From an uncultured Eubacteriales bacterium (GTDB taxonomy: Bacteria > Bacillota > Clostridia > Oscillospirales > Oscillospiraceae): a stretch of 24,347 bases of DNA. Below are positions 14,594 through 21,895 of this stretch, in pieces; within the stretch, counting starts at the first letter, position 1, and each line of letters begins with the position of its first letter. The notes beneath the pieces are model-generated. The model did no database searches and had not been told where the DNA came from. It saw only the letters and a program-made list of their open reading frames with translations. The stretch is from assembly GCA_900548625.1 (NCBI GenBank), contig URLO01000037.1:1-24347 (forward strand). The letters are read 5' to 3'. Made by a program: the position numbers and the translations under genes.

Positions 14594-15427
14594 TTACGAG
14601 TGCGCGGCGCTCACGGCGTCACGCTGCGCCATCCGGCGCGCCATCAGATCATGGACGGCTTCCTGCTGTTTCTCGCTCAGCGGGCCTTTTTCCGCTGCGC
14701 GGCGTATGACCGCAAGCTCCTCGTCCGTCAGCAGATCCTGCGTCTCCTGCCGCAGTCTGCGTGTCAGCGCATCGTCCGGCAGCTGCTCAGGCGCGTTCTC
14801 CGCCGGAGCGCTTTCCGCGGTGCGGGGCTGACTGAATTTCCCGCCGTGCGCGGATTTCTTCGCCGCACCTCTGCCCTTCCCGGCTGCGCGTGTCTTTTTA
14901 CCGCCATCGGGGCCTTTTTTCTTTTCGTCGTCCGAGAAAATATCGGGAATGAACACCAGCAGCAACAGCACCGCGCCTGCCGAGATCGCGACGTACATGC
15001 CGGGCGGATGCTGAATGTATTCCGCAAGATACCCGAGATACGGGATAGAAAAGACCGGTTCACCGATCACGTTTTTATAATGTACGAGCGTGCCGTCCTC
15101 CGCTTCGTTCGCATCGCCCTTGGTGCGGAAACGAATTACGGTGGTATCCTCCTCATCCGGGACAACGCCGACGACGCGGTGCGTCGCGACCGTCTTTTCA
15201 TCGAGCAGGAACGTGATGGGCTGACCGGGCTGAATGGTAAACGGGTCAACCTTTTTGACATAGATCAGCGAGCCGGTATGGTATGTCGGCTCCATCGAGC
15301 CGGAGAGGACGGTAAAGACCTGCAAACCGAAAATGCGCGCGCCCGCCAACAGGAGCGCCAGCAAGACAACGACGGCAACCAGGACAGTGCTTACGAAATT
15401 CCAGATTTTCTTAAGTGTTTTGCTCAT
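14594..15427 (-). CDS. sipW: SipW-type (ER-type) signal peptidase I with C-terminal extension
   Basis: The start is ATG at 15427 (MSKTLKKIWNFV), with AAAGGA upstream; the frame stays open further but without signals. The protein has 277 residues. Membrane segments are at about 12-30 and 145-165. The catalytic Ser is S44 (LSGSMEPTYHTGS). The usual Lys of bacterial peptidases is replaced by H83 (ATHRVVG), and D105 lies in TKGDANEAEDG; this Ser-His type is the SipW/ER family. It should remove the signal peptides of the six CalY/TasA-like proteins downstream. Most SipW proteins have about 190 residues. Here a charged tail of ~110 residues (KKTRAAGKGRGAAKKS, then helical LTDEELAVIRRAAEKGPLSE) is added, probably in the cytoplasm. 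The gene opens the operon. Confidence 0.93.
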   Translation of the reverse strand: MSKTLKKIWNFVSTVLVAVVVLLALLLAGARIFGLQVFTVLSGSMEPTYHTGSLIYVKKVDPFTIQPGQPITFLLDEKTVATHRVVGVVPDEEDTTVIRFRTKGDANEAEDGTLVHYKNVIGEPVFSIPYLGYLAEYIQHPPGMYVAISAGAVLLLLVFIPDIFSDDEKKKGPDGGKKTRAAGKGRGAAKKSAHGGKFSQPRTAESAPAENAPEQLPDDALTRRLRQETQDLLTDEELAVIRRAAEKGPLSEKQQEAVHDLMARRMAQRDAVSAAHS

Positions 15428-15666
15428 TTTTGTCCTTTCCGGCAGAATGTTTCCATTAAAAGTTGTTTTTGCTTTCAAATGGCACCATTCGTCAAATCCC
15501 AAAGCATTTTTTCGTTTCCGTTGCCGAAAAAACGGCATTTGGAAACTTTTGTGCGCCTAAAATTCCTAAGTTTCCCTATTTTGTAGTGCAAAATGAACAA
15601 TATTTCTCGGTCCAGATGCACAATATTTATGTGTGATTTCATCTCGCTGAATCATTATATAGTGGT
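15428..15666 (-). other. Long untranslated leader of the fibre operon
   Basis: About 230 bases between the predicted promoter and the sipW start hold no gene. The minus strand shows an inverted repeat GGAAACTT ... AAGTTTCC (15541-15548 with 15568-15575). A small GCCG/CGGC hairpin with a T6 loop lies near 15522-15537. GGAAAC recurs several times. A regulatory role for this leader is possible but unproven. Confidence 0.5.
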
Positions 15667-15695
15667 ATTATAGCATCTGCGTTGCATTAAGGCAA
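15667..15695 (-). promoter_or_regulatory. SigmaA-type promoter of the fibre operon
   Basis: Minus-strand -35 TTGCCT (15690-15695), a 17-base spacer and -10 TATAAT (15667-15672). A second TATAAT lies slightly downstream (15654-15659). The region further upstream is AT-rich. It is the only good promoter upstream of sipW. Confidence 0.75.
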
Positions 15696-15707
15696 TAGAA
15701 TTTTAGT

Positions 15708-15720
15708 ATTTCTAGGAAAT
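15708..15720. promoter_or_regulatory. Candidate operator palindrome upstream of the fibre promoter
   Basis: ATTTCTAGGAAAT has perfect 5-bp arms (ATTTC/GAAAT) around TAG. Its centre lies about 20 bases upstream of the -35 box, near -54, a normal position for an activator site. The LuxR-type regulator at 1173-1799 is a candidate binder; this is inference. Confidence 0.35.
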
Positions 15721-15827
15721 TTTGTACGACTCTTTACATATTTTTTATATGAATTTATTACAAAATGTTCACTTTGTATTTCCAGCCGCGTGGATGCTCA
15801 ATACGCCTAAAAATTCCGTTTTTATGC

Positions 15828-15860
15828 AAAAATCGACTCTGTCCGTTTGGGCAGAGTCGA
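15828..15860 (-). terminator. Rho-independent terminator after the nucleoside phosphorylase gene
   Basis: Arms TCGACTCTG (15833-15841) and CAGAGTCGA (15852-15860) form a 9-bp stem. TTTTT follows on the minus strand (15828-15832). It lies 34 bases past the stop of the nucleoside phosphorylase gene and insulates the fibre operon promoter. Confidence 0.88.
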
Positions 15861-15894
15861 CAAAGGTTGTTTCAAAATGTCGTATTCAAGAAGT

Positions 15895-16662
15895 TCAGCG
15901 ATTTCTGTCCTGCTCAATGAGCAGCTTGAGCGCATCCACCGAAACGCGGACGGACGCCGAGGTATCCTCGCTCATCGTCTGATCAAGCCCGGCCGCCTCA
16001 CGCTCCTGATTCCAGATCACGTGGAAGCACGAGCCGCAGCGGCAGCCGCGCGCAGCCGCGACGACGAACATGGCCGCCGACTCCATCTCCGAGGCAAGCA
16101 CACCGAGACGCTTCCACGCCTCCCACTTCTGCAAAAGCTCATAGGAGACCGGCATGGTCTTCGGTGCGTGCTGACCGTAGAACGAGTCCTTGCACTGCAC
16201 AACGCCGGTATGGACGTCTTTGCCGAGCGCCAGCGCCGCCTGACGCAGCGCGATGGTCACATCGAGATCGGCGACCGCCGGGAACTCGATGGGGGCATAC
16301 TCCGTTGAGGTGTGCTCAAAGCGGATCGCGCCGGTCGCAACAACGATGTCGCCGGATTTGACCTTCAGATCGATGCCGCCGCAGGTGCCCGTGCGGATAA
16401 ACGTGTCCGCGCCGATGTTGTGAAGCTCTTCCATGGCGATGGCCGCCGAGGGGCCGCCGATGCCGGTCGAGCAGACCGAGACCTTCTCGCCGAGCAGCTC
16501 GCCTGTATAAATATTGTATTCCCGATTCTGCGACACATGGTGCGCGTTGTCAAACAGCGCCGCAATGGCCTCACAGCGGCCCGGGTCGCCGGGTAAGATC
16601 ACGTAACGGCCGACATCGCCCTCTACGCAATGGATGTGGAACTGCCGTCCTGTATCCTGCAT
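15895..16662 (-). CDS. Nucleoside phosphorylase, uridine phosphorylase-like
   Basis: A 255-residue cytoplasmic enzyme of the PNP/UDP family, which splits nucleosides with phosphate into base and pentose 1-phosphate. Family motifs are visible: VILPGDPGRCEAIA near the N-terminus (phosphate-binding loop), CSTGIGGPSAAIAMEEL, FIRTGTCGGID (phosphate/ribose) and LASEMESAAMFVVAAARGCR (ribose-binding Met-Glu). The SEMESA motif plus overall length fit uridine phosphorylase better than purine enzymes, but substrate is not certain from sequence. The ATG has GGAAGGAG 7 bases upstream. It lies downstream of the LysR gene in the same direction, with a possible terminator between them. Role: pyrimidine nucleoside salvage. 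Confidence 0.88.
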   Translation of the reverse strand: MQDTGRQFHIHCVEGDVGRYVILPGDPGRCEAIAALFDNAHHVSQNREYNIYTGELLGEKVSVCSTGIGGPSAAIAMEELHNIGADTFIRTGTCGGIDLKVKSGDIVVATGAIRFEHTSTEYAPIEFPAVADLDVTIALRQAALALGKDVHTGVVQCKDSFYGQHAPKTMPVSYELLQKWEAWKRLGVLASEMESAAMFVVAAARGCRCGSCFHVIWNQEREAAGLDQTMSEDTSASVRVSVDALKLLIEQDRNR

Positions 16663-16697
16663 ACTATTTCTCCTTCCGTGTGTAGGGATTTGAAGTG

Positions 16698-16733
16698 CAA
16701 AACAGGAACTCGCATCCGCGGAAGCCCTGTTTG
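16698..16733 (-). terminator. Possible terminator between lysR-type gene and phosphorylase gene
   Basis: Inverted repeat CAAACAGG ... CCTGTTTTG (arms 16726-16733 and 16698-16706) with further pairing inside around TCCGCGGA. The 3' arm supplies TTTTG on the minus strand. It lies 14 bases past the LysR stop. It could instead be an operator. Confidence 0.45.
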
Positions 16734-16746
16734 ATACTTTATTATG

Positions 16747-17664
16747 TCACATGTCCGCGCAAATAGCAAGCGTTTGTCGCGCTTGTTCGTCAGTGGGGAA
16801 TGCTCCCTCACGTCTCGACTGCGACAAAAAGCGCTGCGCAATTTCTCCGGCTCCTGTGTTTTTGAGATAGACCACATTGAACTCGTGCGTCCCCGTCAGC
16901 GGCGGGCATGTGAACTGCGCCAGATCGGCGCGGCCCTTCACCACGGCCTCATAGAGGAAGCTGACGCCGAAGCCGTCGCGCACCAGCTCCTTGATGATCC
17001 CAAACGAGCTGATGGTGATCTGCCGCGCAAAAGACGCGACCGTGTAGCCGCTGTTTTCCAGCTCCCATTCGAAGATCCGTCTGGTTCCGGAGCCTTTCTC
17101 GCGCAGAATGATGCACTCGCGCAGAAGCGCCTCCACGCCGATGCGCCTGCCGGCAAACGGATGATCCTTGGCGCAGATGCCGATATACGGCTCGTTCTGA
17201 AAGAGCATCCAGTCATAGTGCTGCTTGTCAAAGATCCCCTCGACAACGACGAAGTCCAGTTCGCCATGATTGAGCAGCTCCAGCAGATGCTCGGTGTTGT
17301 CCACGAGGTAGTCGATCTGATTTTCCGGCGTCTGCAAGTATTTTTTAATGTATGGCAGCAGCACATACTCCCCGACGGATTTCGTTCCACCGATGCGAAG
17401 CGTTGTCTTGAAATCGTCGTGAAGGCGTTTGAGAAGATCCTCCTCATTGTAGCGAAGCGACTGCGCATACTGCTCCATCAGCTCCCCCTGTCTCGTCTTG
17501 CGCAGACGCCGGTTGGCGTATGTGAACAGCATCACGCCGTACTGGTTTTCGAGCGACTGAATGTGCTTGCTGACCGCCGGCTGCGACAGATTCAGCAGCT
17601 CCGCCGCGCGGCCGTAGTGCATGGTGCTGCAAAGCGTCAAAAAGGATTCCAGTCTCTGTTCCAT
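16747..17664 (-). CDS. LysR-family transcriptional regulator
   Basis: A 305-residue regulator. The N-terminal winged helix-turn-helix (about 1-60) is typical: ESFLTLCSTMHYGRAAELLN followed by LSQPAVSKHIQSLENQYGVM. The effector-binding domain spans about 88-290 (TLRIGGTKSVGEYVLLPYIK, then LDFVVVEGIFDK). It is divergent from the YeiH-family transporter gene, a common pairing in which the LysR protein controls the transporter. The start has GGGGGAG five bases upstream. Small ligand sensing is assumed; the ligand is unknown, possibly a sulfur compound given the YeiH link. An imperfect GGAAT/ATTCC palindrome lies just upstream (about 17691-17706). Confidence 0.92.
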   Translation of the reverse strand: MEQRLESFLTLCSTMHYGRAAELLNLSQPAVSKHIQSLENQYGVMLFTYANRRLRKTRQGELMEQYAQSLRYNEEDLLKRLHDDFKTTLRIGGTKSVGEYVLLPYIKKYLQTPENQIDYLVDNTEHLLELLNHGELDFVVVEGIFDKQHYDWMLFQNEPYIGICAKDHPFAGRRIGVEALLRECIILREKGSGTRRIFEWELENSGYTVASFARQITISSFGIIKELVRDGFGVSFLYEAVVKGRADLAQFTCPPLTGTHEFNVVYLKNTGAGEIAQRFLSQSRREGAFPTDEQARQTLAICADM

Positions 17665-17749
17665 GGCCTCTCCCCCACTCGATCATGATATGGAATCGTT
17701 TCATTCCTTTTTATGCGTTTATTTTATCATAAAACGGCGATAGAATAAA

Positions 17750-17910
17750 GGCAACACCGCACAATTCGACAAGCAGATTCGGCGAAAGATTTTTTGTCAA
17801 GTCAAGGTTTGAAAAGCGAAGGAATACTGTATGTATTTCGAGTTTTTCAAACCGCAGAATTGGCGGAAAAGATCCGCCGAAGCGCGTAGACGCAGTTGTG
17901 CGGTGCTGCC
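17750..17910. mobile_element. MITE-like hairpin element with 15-bp terminal inverted repeats
   Basis: The ends GGCAACACCGCACAA (17750-17764) and TTGTGCGGTGCTGCC (17896-17910) are inverted repeats with 14 of 15 matches. Inside are two more nested pairs: TTCGGCG with CGCCGAA, and GGTTTGAAAA with TTTTTCAAACC (ending near 17852). The whole unit can fold into one long hairpin. TAAAG, or TAAAGGCA if the end is counted inward, is directly repeated at both sides (17746 and 17911), consistent with a target duplication. It encodes no protein. It lies in the intergenic space just before the transporter gene. Confidence 0.75.
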
Positions 17911-17947
17911 TAAAGGCATAAAAAGAAGAAGGATGGAATGAAGCATC

Positions 17948-18973
17948 ATGCGCAAGGTACTCTCTCTGATTCCCGGAACGCTGCTGGCGCTCGCGATCGC
18001 GTTTGCCGCAAAATGGCTGGAGGGGCTTGAAAAGGCTGCGGGGCTGCACATCATCGGCGCCTCCGTCATCGCCCTGTTCATCGGCATGGCCGTAAACGCG
18101 GTCTGGAAGCCCAACAGTACCACCGCTCCCGGCATCAAATTCACGTCCAAGAAGCTGCTGAAGTTCGCGATCATTCTTCTGGGCGCGAGTCTGAACATCC
18201 GCACGGTCCTGACGGTCGGCAAGTTCTCCCTGACGGTCATGGTCTTTACGCTCGCGACCTGCTTCGGGCTCGGCGCTCTGATCGGCAAGGCGCTGGGGCT
18301 CAGCTGGAAAACCAGCAGCCTCATCAATGCCGGAACCGGCATTTGCGGCGGCTCCGCCATTGCCGCCATCGCGCCCGTCATCGAGGCGGACGATATGGAC
18401 ATTGCCTACGGCATGTCTGCGACCTTCCTGTTTGACACCGTGATGGTCGTCGTCTTTCCCCTGCTCGGCAGATGGATGGGCCTTTCCGACGCGGCCTTCG
18501 GCCTCTGGGCGGGAACGGCTGTGAACGACACCTCCAGCGTCGTCGCCACCGGCTACGCCTTCAGCGAGGCTGCCGGCGACTTCGCAACCATGGTCAAGCT
18601 GACCCGGACGCTCTCCATCATCCCCGCCGTGCTGGTGTTTGCGGCGGTCAATCTGCGCATCAAGCGAAAGGAAAACGCCAATGCAAACGGCGTGCCGGTT
18701 CGCATCAGCGCCATTTTCCCGTGGTTTATCCTGGGCTTCCTCGCCATGTCCGCACTGGCAAGCCTGAACCTCCTGCCCGCCGAGGTCGCCTCCGTCATGA
18801 AGACCGTCAGCAAATTCCTGATGGTTGCCGCGCTGGCGGCGATCGGCCTCAACACAAACTTCAAGTCTCTGTGCCATTCCGGCGCCAAGCCTATGCTCCA
18901 CGGCTTCATCGTCTCACTGCTGGTGGTGCTTGTGGCCATCGGCGTGGAGTTCGCCATCGGCATCGCGCCCTGA
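17948..18973 (+). CDS. YeiH-family putative sulfate exporter, membrane protein
   Basis: A 341-residue integral membrane protein with about ten hydrophobic segments. It matches the YeiH/UPF0324 family annotated as putative sulfate exporters: SLIPGTLLALAIAFAAKWLE at the start, IALFIGMAVNA, LLKFAIILLGASLNI, INAGTGICGGSAIAAIAPVI and WAGTAVNDTSSVVATGYAFS. Family length is normal. The transported substrate is not firmly established for the family. The ATG is preceded by a modest AAGGA about 13 bases upstream, so translation may be weak. The divergent LysR gene probably regulates it. The MITE-like element separates any upstream promoter from the gene. Confidence 0.92.
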   Translation: MRKVLSLIPGTLLALAIAFAAKWLEGLEKAAGLHIIGASVIALFIGMAVNAVWKPNSTTAPGIKFTSKKLLKFAIILLGASLNIRTVLTVGKFSLTVMVFTLATCFGLGALIGKALGLSWKTSSLINAGTGICGGSAIAAIAPVIEADDMDIAYGMSATFLFDTVMVVVFPLLGRWMGLSDAAFGLWAGTAVNDTSSVVATGYAFSEAAGDFATMVKLTRTLSIIPAVLVFAAVNLRIKRKENANANGVPVRISAIFPWFILGFLAMSALASLNLLPAEVASVMKTVSKFLMVAALAAIGLNTNFKSLCHSGAKPMLHGFIVSLLVVLVAIGVEFAIGIAP

Positions 18974-19023
18974 CCGGCAGCCTGCAGTCCTCACATGCAA
19001 AATCCAATCACCGCAATAAATAA

Positions 19024-19053
19024 GCTGCATGATCTCGTTTGAGATCATGCAGC
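19024..19053. terminator. Hairpin between convergent transporter and guaA genes
   Basis: A perfect 13-bp stem (GCTGCATGATCTC with GAGATCATGCAGC) around GTTT. The minus strand continues with the T-rich TTATTTATTG, the plus strand with GCTTTCG. It probably ends both convergent transcripts. A weaker hairpin with AAAAAG/CTTTTTT ends lies at about 19100-19127, closer to guaA. Confidence 0.7.
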
Positions 19054-19140
19054 GCTTTCGTATGTCGAAAATGAAGTTGCCACGCAGGGCATCAAGGCTC
19101 AAAAAGTCCAGTGTTTACGGGCTTTTTTCAAGCTGTAAAA

Positions 19141-20685
19141 TCATTCCCACTCAATGGTTGCAGGGGGTTTGCTGGTGATATCGTAGACGATGCGGTTGAT
19201 GCCGCGGACCTCATTGACGATGCGGGTCGAGATGCGGTCGAGGACATCGTACGGGATGCGCGCCCAATCGGCCGTCATGAAGTCGGAGGTCGTGACGCCG
19301 CGCAGCGCCAGCGTATAGTCATACGTTCTGCCGTCGCCCATGACACCGACGGAGCGCATGGAGGTCAGGACGGCAAAATACTGGTTCATCTGGCGGTCAA
19401 AGCCCGCTTTTGCGATCTCATCGCGGAAAATGAAATCCGCCTCCCGCAGCGTGTCGAGCTTTTCCTTTGTGATATCGCCGATCACGCGGATGGCAAGACC
19501 AGGTCCGGGGAACGGCTGGCGCATGACCAGATATTCCGGCAGTCCGAGCTCGCGGCCGAGCTGACGCACCTCGTCCTTAAAGAGCATACGCAGCGGCTCA
19601 ATGATCTCCTTGAAGTCGACATAATCCGGCAGGCCACCGACATTGTGGTGACTCTTGATGACGGCGGAGTTTCCAAGACCCGACTCGATGACGTCCGGGT
19701 AGATCGTACCCTGCACAAGGAAGTCCACCGTGCCGATCTTCTTGGCCTCGGCCTCGAACACGCGGATGAACTCCTCGCCGATGATCTTCCGTTTCGTCTC
19801 CGGGTCGCTGACGCCCGCCAGCTTGCCGAGGAAGCGGTCTTCGGCATTGACGCGAATGAAATTGAGGTCCCACTTGGAGAATGCCGCTTCGACCTCATCG
19901 CCCTCATCCTTGCGCATCAGGCCGTGATCGACAAAAACGCAGGTGAGCTGGCTGCCGATGGCCTCCGCCATGAGCGCCGCCGCGACAGACGAATCCACGC
20001 CGCCGGAGAGCGCAAGCAGCGCCTTGCCGGAGCCGACCTTTTCGCGGATGGTTTGGATCGCCGTCTGGCGGTAATCTGCCATCGTCCAATCGCCGGAGGC
20101 TTTGCAGACGCGATAGAGGAAGTTCCGGAGCATCAGACTCCCCTGCTCCGTATGGTTGACCTCCGGATGGAACTGCACACCGTAGATCGCGCGCGCCTCA
20201 TCGCAGATGCCAACGGTCGGGCAGGCGTCGGAGTGCGCGCAGAGCGCAAAGCCGGCCGGCACCTTGGCCATGTAATCGCCGTGGCTCATCCAAGTGATGC
20301 TTTTTTCCTTCAGGCCGTGGAACAGCTCGCAGCTCGTGTCAAAATAGGTCTCCGTTTTGCCGTATTCGCGGGCAGTATCCTCCTGCGCCGCCGTGACCTT
20401 GCCGCCAAGGTTGTGCGCAATGAGCTGGCAGCCATAGCAGATGCCAAGGATCGGCAGCCCGAGCGTGAAGATCTTCGGATCTACCTGCGGAGAGTTTTCG
20501 GCATAGACGCTCTGCGGGCCGCCGGTAAAGATGAAGCCGATGGGGTTATGCTTCATCAGCTCCTCCAGCGGCGTGGTGCAGGGCTTGACCTCGCAATATA
20601 CGTTTGCCTCGCGGACACGGCGCGCAATGAGCTGGTTATACTGCCCGCCGAAATCCAGTACGATCACACATTCCTTTGCTTGCAT
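19141..20685 (-). CDS. guaA: GMP synthase (glutamine-hydrolysing)
   Basis: A 514-residue enzyme that converts XMP to GMP with ATP and glutamine, the last step of GMP synthesis. The start at 20685 (MQAKECVIVLDFGGQYNQLI) has AGAGG upstream and fits family length; an ATG ten codons earlier lies within the probable leader. The glutamine amidotransferase domain (1-195) has the triad C83 (GICYGCQ), H173 and E175 (FHPEVNHTE). The ATP pyrophosphatase P-loop is SGGVDSS (227-233). The C-terminal dimerisation part has the conserved RQPFPGPGLAIRV and ends KPPATIEWE. No key residue is missing. It is transcribed alone from a good promoter. Confidence 0.98.
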   Translation of the reverse strand: MQAKECVIVLDFGGQYNQLIARRVREANVYCEVKPCTTPLEELMKHNPIGFIFTGGPQSVYAENSPQVDPKIFTLGLPILGICYGCQLIAHNLGGKVTAAQEDTAREYGKTETYFDTSCELFHGLKEKSITWMSHGDYMAKVPAGFALCAHSDACPTVGICDEARAIYGVQFHPEVNHTEQGSLMLRNFLYRVCKASGDWTMADYRQTAIQTIREKVGSGKALLALSGGVDSSVAAALMAEAIGSQLTCVFVDHGLMRKDEGDEVEAAFSKWDLNFIRVNAEDRFLGKLAGVSDPETKRKIIGEEFIRVFEAEAKKIGTVDFLVQGTIYPDVIESGLGNSAVIKSHHNVGGLPDYVDFKEIIEPLRMLFKDEVRQLGRELGLPEYLVMRQPFPGPGLAIRVIGDITKEKLDTLREADFIFRDEIAKAGFDRQMNQYFAVLTSMRSVGVMGDGRTYDYTLALRGVTTSDFMTADWARIPYDVLDRISTRIVNEVRGINRIVYDITSKPPATIEWE

Positions 20686-20720
20686 TGTAAGACCTCTCAC
20701 TTTATTTTTTCTCACCTAGC

Positions 20721-20749
20721 ATGTTAGCATCTCCGATTTCCCTTGTCAA
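20721..20749 (-). promoter_or_regulatory. SigmaA-type promoter of guaA
   Basis: Minus-strand -35 TTGACA (20744-20749, consensus), a 17-base spacer and -10 TAACAT (20721-20726) with a TGn extension. It gives a leader of about 30 bases, too short for a guanine riboswitch, and no such fold is seen. Confidence 0.82.
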
Positions 20750-20813
20750 TCCCTTTCCCCTTCCCAAGGATTCAGAAAACGAATGACCGTCATTACCATA
20801 GCTTTATCTCGCA

Positions 20814-20849
20814 GAGCGCGTGTCAAAAATGCATTTCTGGCACGCGCTC
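20814..20849. repeat. Inverted repeat upstream of guaA
   Basis: Arms GAGCGCGTGTC (20814-20824) and GGCACGCGCTC (20839-20849), 11 bp with one wobble, around a 14-base AT-rich loop. It lies 14 bases past the stop of the 87-residue gene. No T-run follows on the minus strand, so it may be a poor terminator or an mRNA end structure. Confidence 0.55.
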
Positions 20850-20862
20850 AAACGTATTTGAT

Positions 20863-21126
20863 TCAGCTCTGTGCGTCCTGCGTCGGGGCGGCAGGCGTCT
20901 GAACAACGACGGTCGGTGCATCGGCATTGCGCTCTGCGATCTTCGCACCGAGCGCACCTGCGATCAGCGTCCGGATGTCGATGCCCTCCGCTTCCGGCAC
21001 CGCCTTCGCGCGAATCGCCTCTGCCTCCTTCTGACGTTTGAACAGCTCGACTTCATCCTGCTGCGGGGCGCGGTACCGCTCGGCGTTACATTCCTCGATG
21101 GTCTGCGGCAGTTTTTTCCTTGGCAT
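20863..21126 (-). CDS. Small unknown protein (87 aa)
   Basis: The start at 21126 (MPRKKLPQTIEECNAERY) is chosen because GAAAGGAG lies 9 bases upstream; a longer frame would run through the terminator at 21159-21200. The protein is charged and probably helical (EVELFKRQKEAEAIRAKA). It then has a short IDIRTLIAGALGAKIAE segment and a Pro/Ala/Thr-rich tail (PTVVVQTPAAPTQDAQS). There is no signal peptide. I do not recognise a family. No clear promoter lies between the upstream terminator and the start; a weak candidate (TTGATT, 16 bases, TACATT) sits upstream of that hairpin near 21208-21235. Confidence 0.7.
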   Translation of the reverse strand: MPRKKLPQTIEECNAERYRAPQQDEVELFKRQKEAEAIRAKAVPEAEGIDIRTLIAGALGAKIAERNADAPTVVVQTPAAPTQDAQS

Positions 21127-21158
21127 AGGCGGTCGCTCCTTTCTTGATTTTGTGAAAT

Positions 21159-21200
21159 AAAAAGCCCGCTGACTTTGCACATACGGCATAGTCAGCGGGC
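21159..21200 (-). terminator. Rho-independent terminator after the ElbB-like gene
   Basis: Arms GCCCGCTGACT (21190-21200 and 21164-21174 on the minus strand) form a perfect 11-bp stem with a 15-base loop. TTTTTATTT follows (from 21163 downward). It ends the transcript of the DJ-1/PfpI gene. Confidence 0.88.
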
Positions 21201-21246
21201 AGAATGTAAGTTATTCTGTTCAATAATCAAACCTATAAAACAGATT

Positions 21247-21819
21247 TCATCGTAGTGCTAGCGCCTGTTTCAACGCACAAATCATAGAATCGATACCTAA
21301 TAGCGCCGTATAGCTATTGTTGGTTTTTCTGAAAGCGGGCGTGTAATAAACATTATTTTCAGCATCAAAGCAGAATTTTTCAGCAGTTAGTTCTTCCATC
21401 TCACGTGCCAATAGATTACTTCCATAGAAGCGGCGGAGAAAGTCGATTCCCGCACACATGGCAGCGACAGGTTTCTTTTCGATAATAAAATGTGTGACGC
21501 ACGTTTTTATCACATTGGAGTCTCTATAATTGTTCAATAAACCAATTCCACCGGGTATGATCAATGCATCGTATTCTGCAAAATCAACCTCATGAATATC
21601 TTTCATGCGTCCCCTGCCGATGCGGGCTGCTTCTATAAGGATATTCCGCTTTTCTGCTATCTGCTCTGTCAGGTGGTTGACAGACTGAACGAAAATATCT
21701 TCTGCAACAGGCGTGTAATCACATCCATATTTATCAAGCGCTGCATACGTCAGAATTACTTCTTCTATACATGAACCATCACCGAGGCCACAGCCTGCTA
21801 ATAAAACTAAATACTTCAT
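21247..21819 (-). CDS. ElbB-like DJ-1/PfpI (ES1) superfamily protein
   Basis: A 190-residue cytoplasmic protein of the class I glutamine amidotransferase-like fold, closest to the ElbB/ES1 group. Motifs: LVLLAGCGLGDGSCIEEVIL at the start, SVNHLTEQIAEKRNILIEAA, RIGRG, DALIIPGGIGLLNNY and the nucleophile elbow AAMCAGIDF with C122. ElbB relatives have been described as glyoxalase-like; the reaction here is not known. The start at 21819 is preceded by GGGGGA. The coding DNA is clearly more AT-rich and uses more A/T-ending codons than guaA and pyrG on either side, which suggests acquisition from elsewhere. It has its own promoter and terminator. Confidence 0.85.
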   Translation of the reverse strand: MKYLVLLAGCGLGDGSCIEEVILTYAALDKYGCDYTPVAEDIFVQSVNHLTEQIAEKRNILIEAARIGRGRMKDIHEVDFAEYDALIIPGGIGLLNNYRDSNVIKTCVTHFIIEKKPVAAMCAGIDFLRRFYGSNLLAREMEELTAEKFCFDAENNVYYTPAFRKTNNSYTALLGIDSMICALKQALALR

Positions 21820-21866
21820 TTGTTTTCCCCCACAACTCACGGTTTGCCAACAACTTCTCACTAAGA

Positions 21867-21895
21867 AGCATAGCATATAAAGCGACTTACATCAA
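21867..21895 (-). promoter_or_regulatory. Promoter of the ElbB-like gene with overlapping inverted repeats
   Basis: Minus-strand -35 TTGATG (21890-21895), a 17-base spacer and -10 TATGCT (21867-21872). An inverted repeat GACTTAC/GTAAGTC (21884-21890 with 21909-21915) brackets the -35 box and could be an operator. A short CTTCT/AGAAG repeat lies just downstream of the -10. Confidence 0.6.

Noticed and set aside
13694..15586. A 630-codon open frame on the plus strand across sipW and copies 1-2
   Set aside because: It lies antisense to well-supported genes with signal peptides and binding sites. Its product has no recognisable domain and is Arg/His-rich, as expected for an antisense frame in GC-rich DNA.
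17711..18901. A 396-codon minus-strand frame opposite the YeiH-family transporter
   Set aside because: It covers the antisense of a clear membrane protein and the MITE-like element, and its translation is His/Asp/Gly-rich without a known fold.
20686..20720. Guanine riboswitch before guaA
   Set aside because: The leader predicted from the promoter is only about 30 bases and shows no three-way junction or conserved purine-riboswitch loop motifs.
19111..20727. A 538-codon plus-strand open frame opposite guaA
   Set aside because: guaA on the minus strand is unmistakable over its full length; the opposite frame is an antisense by-product.
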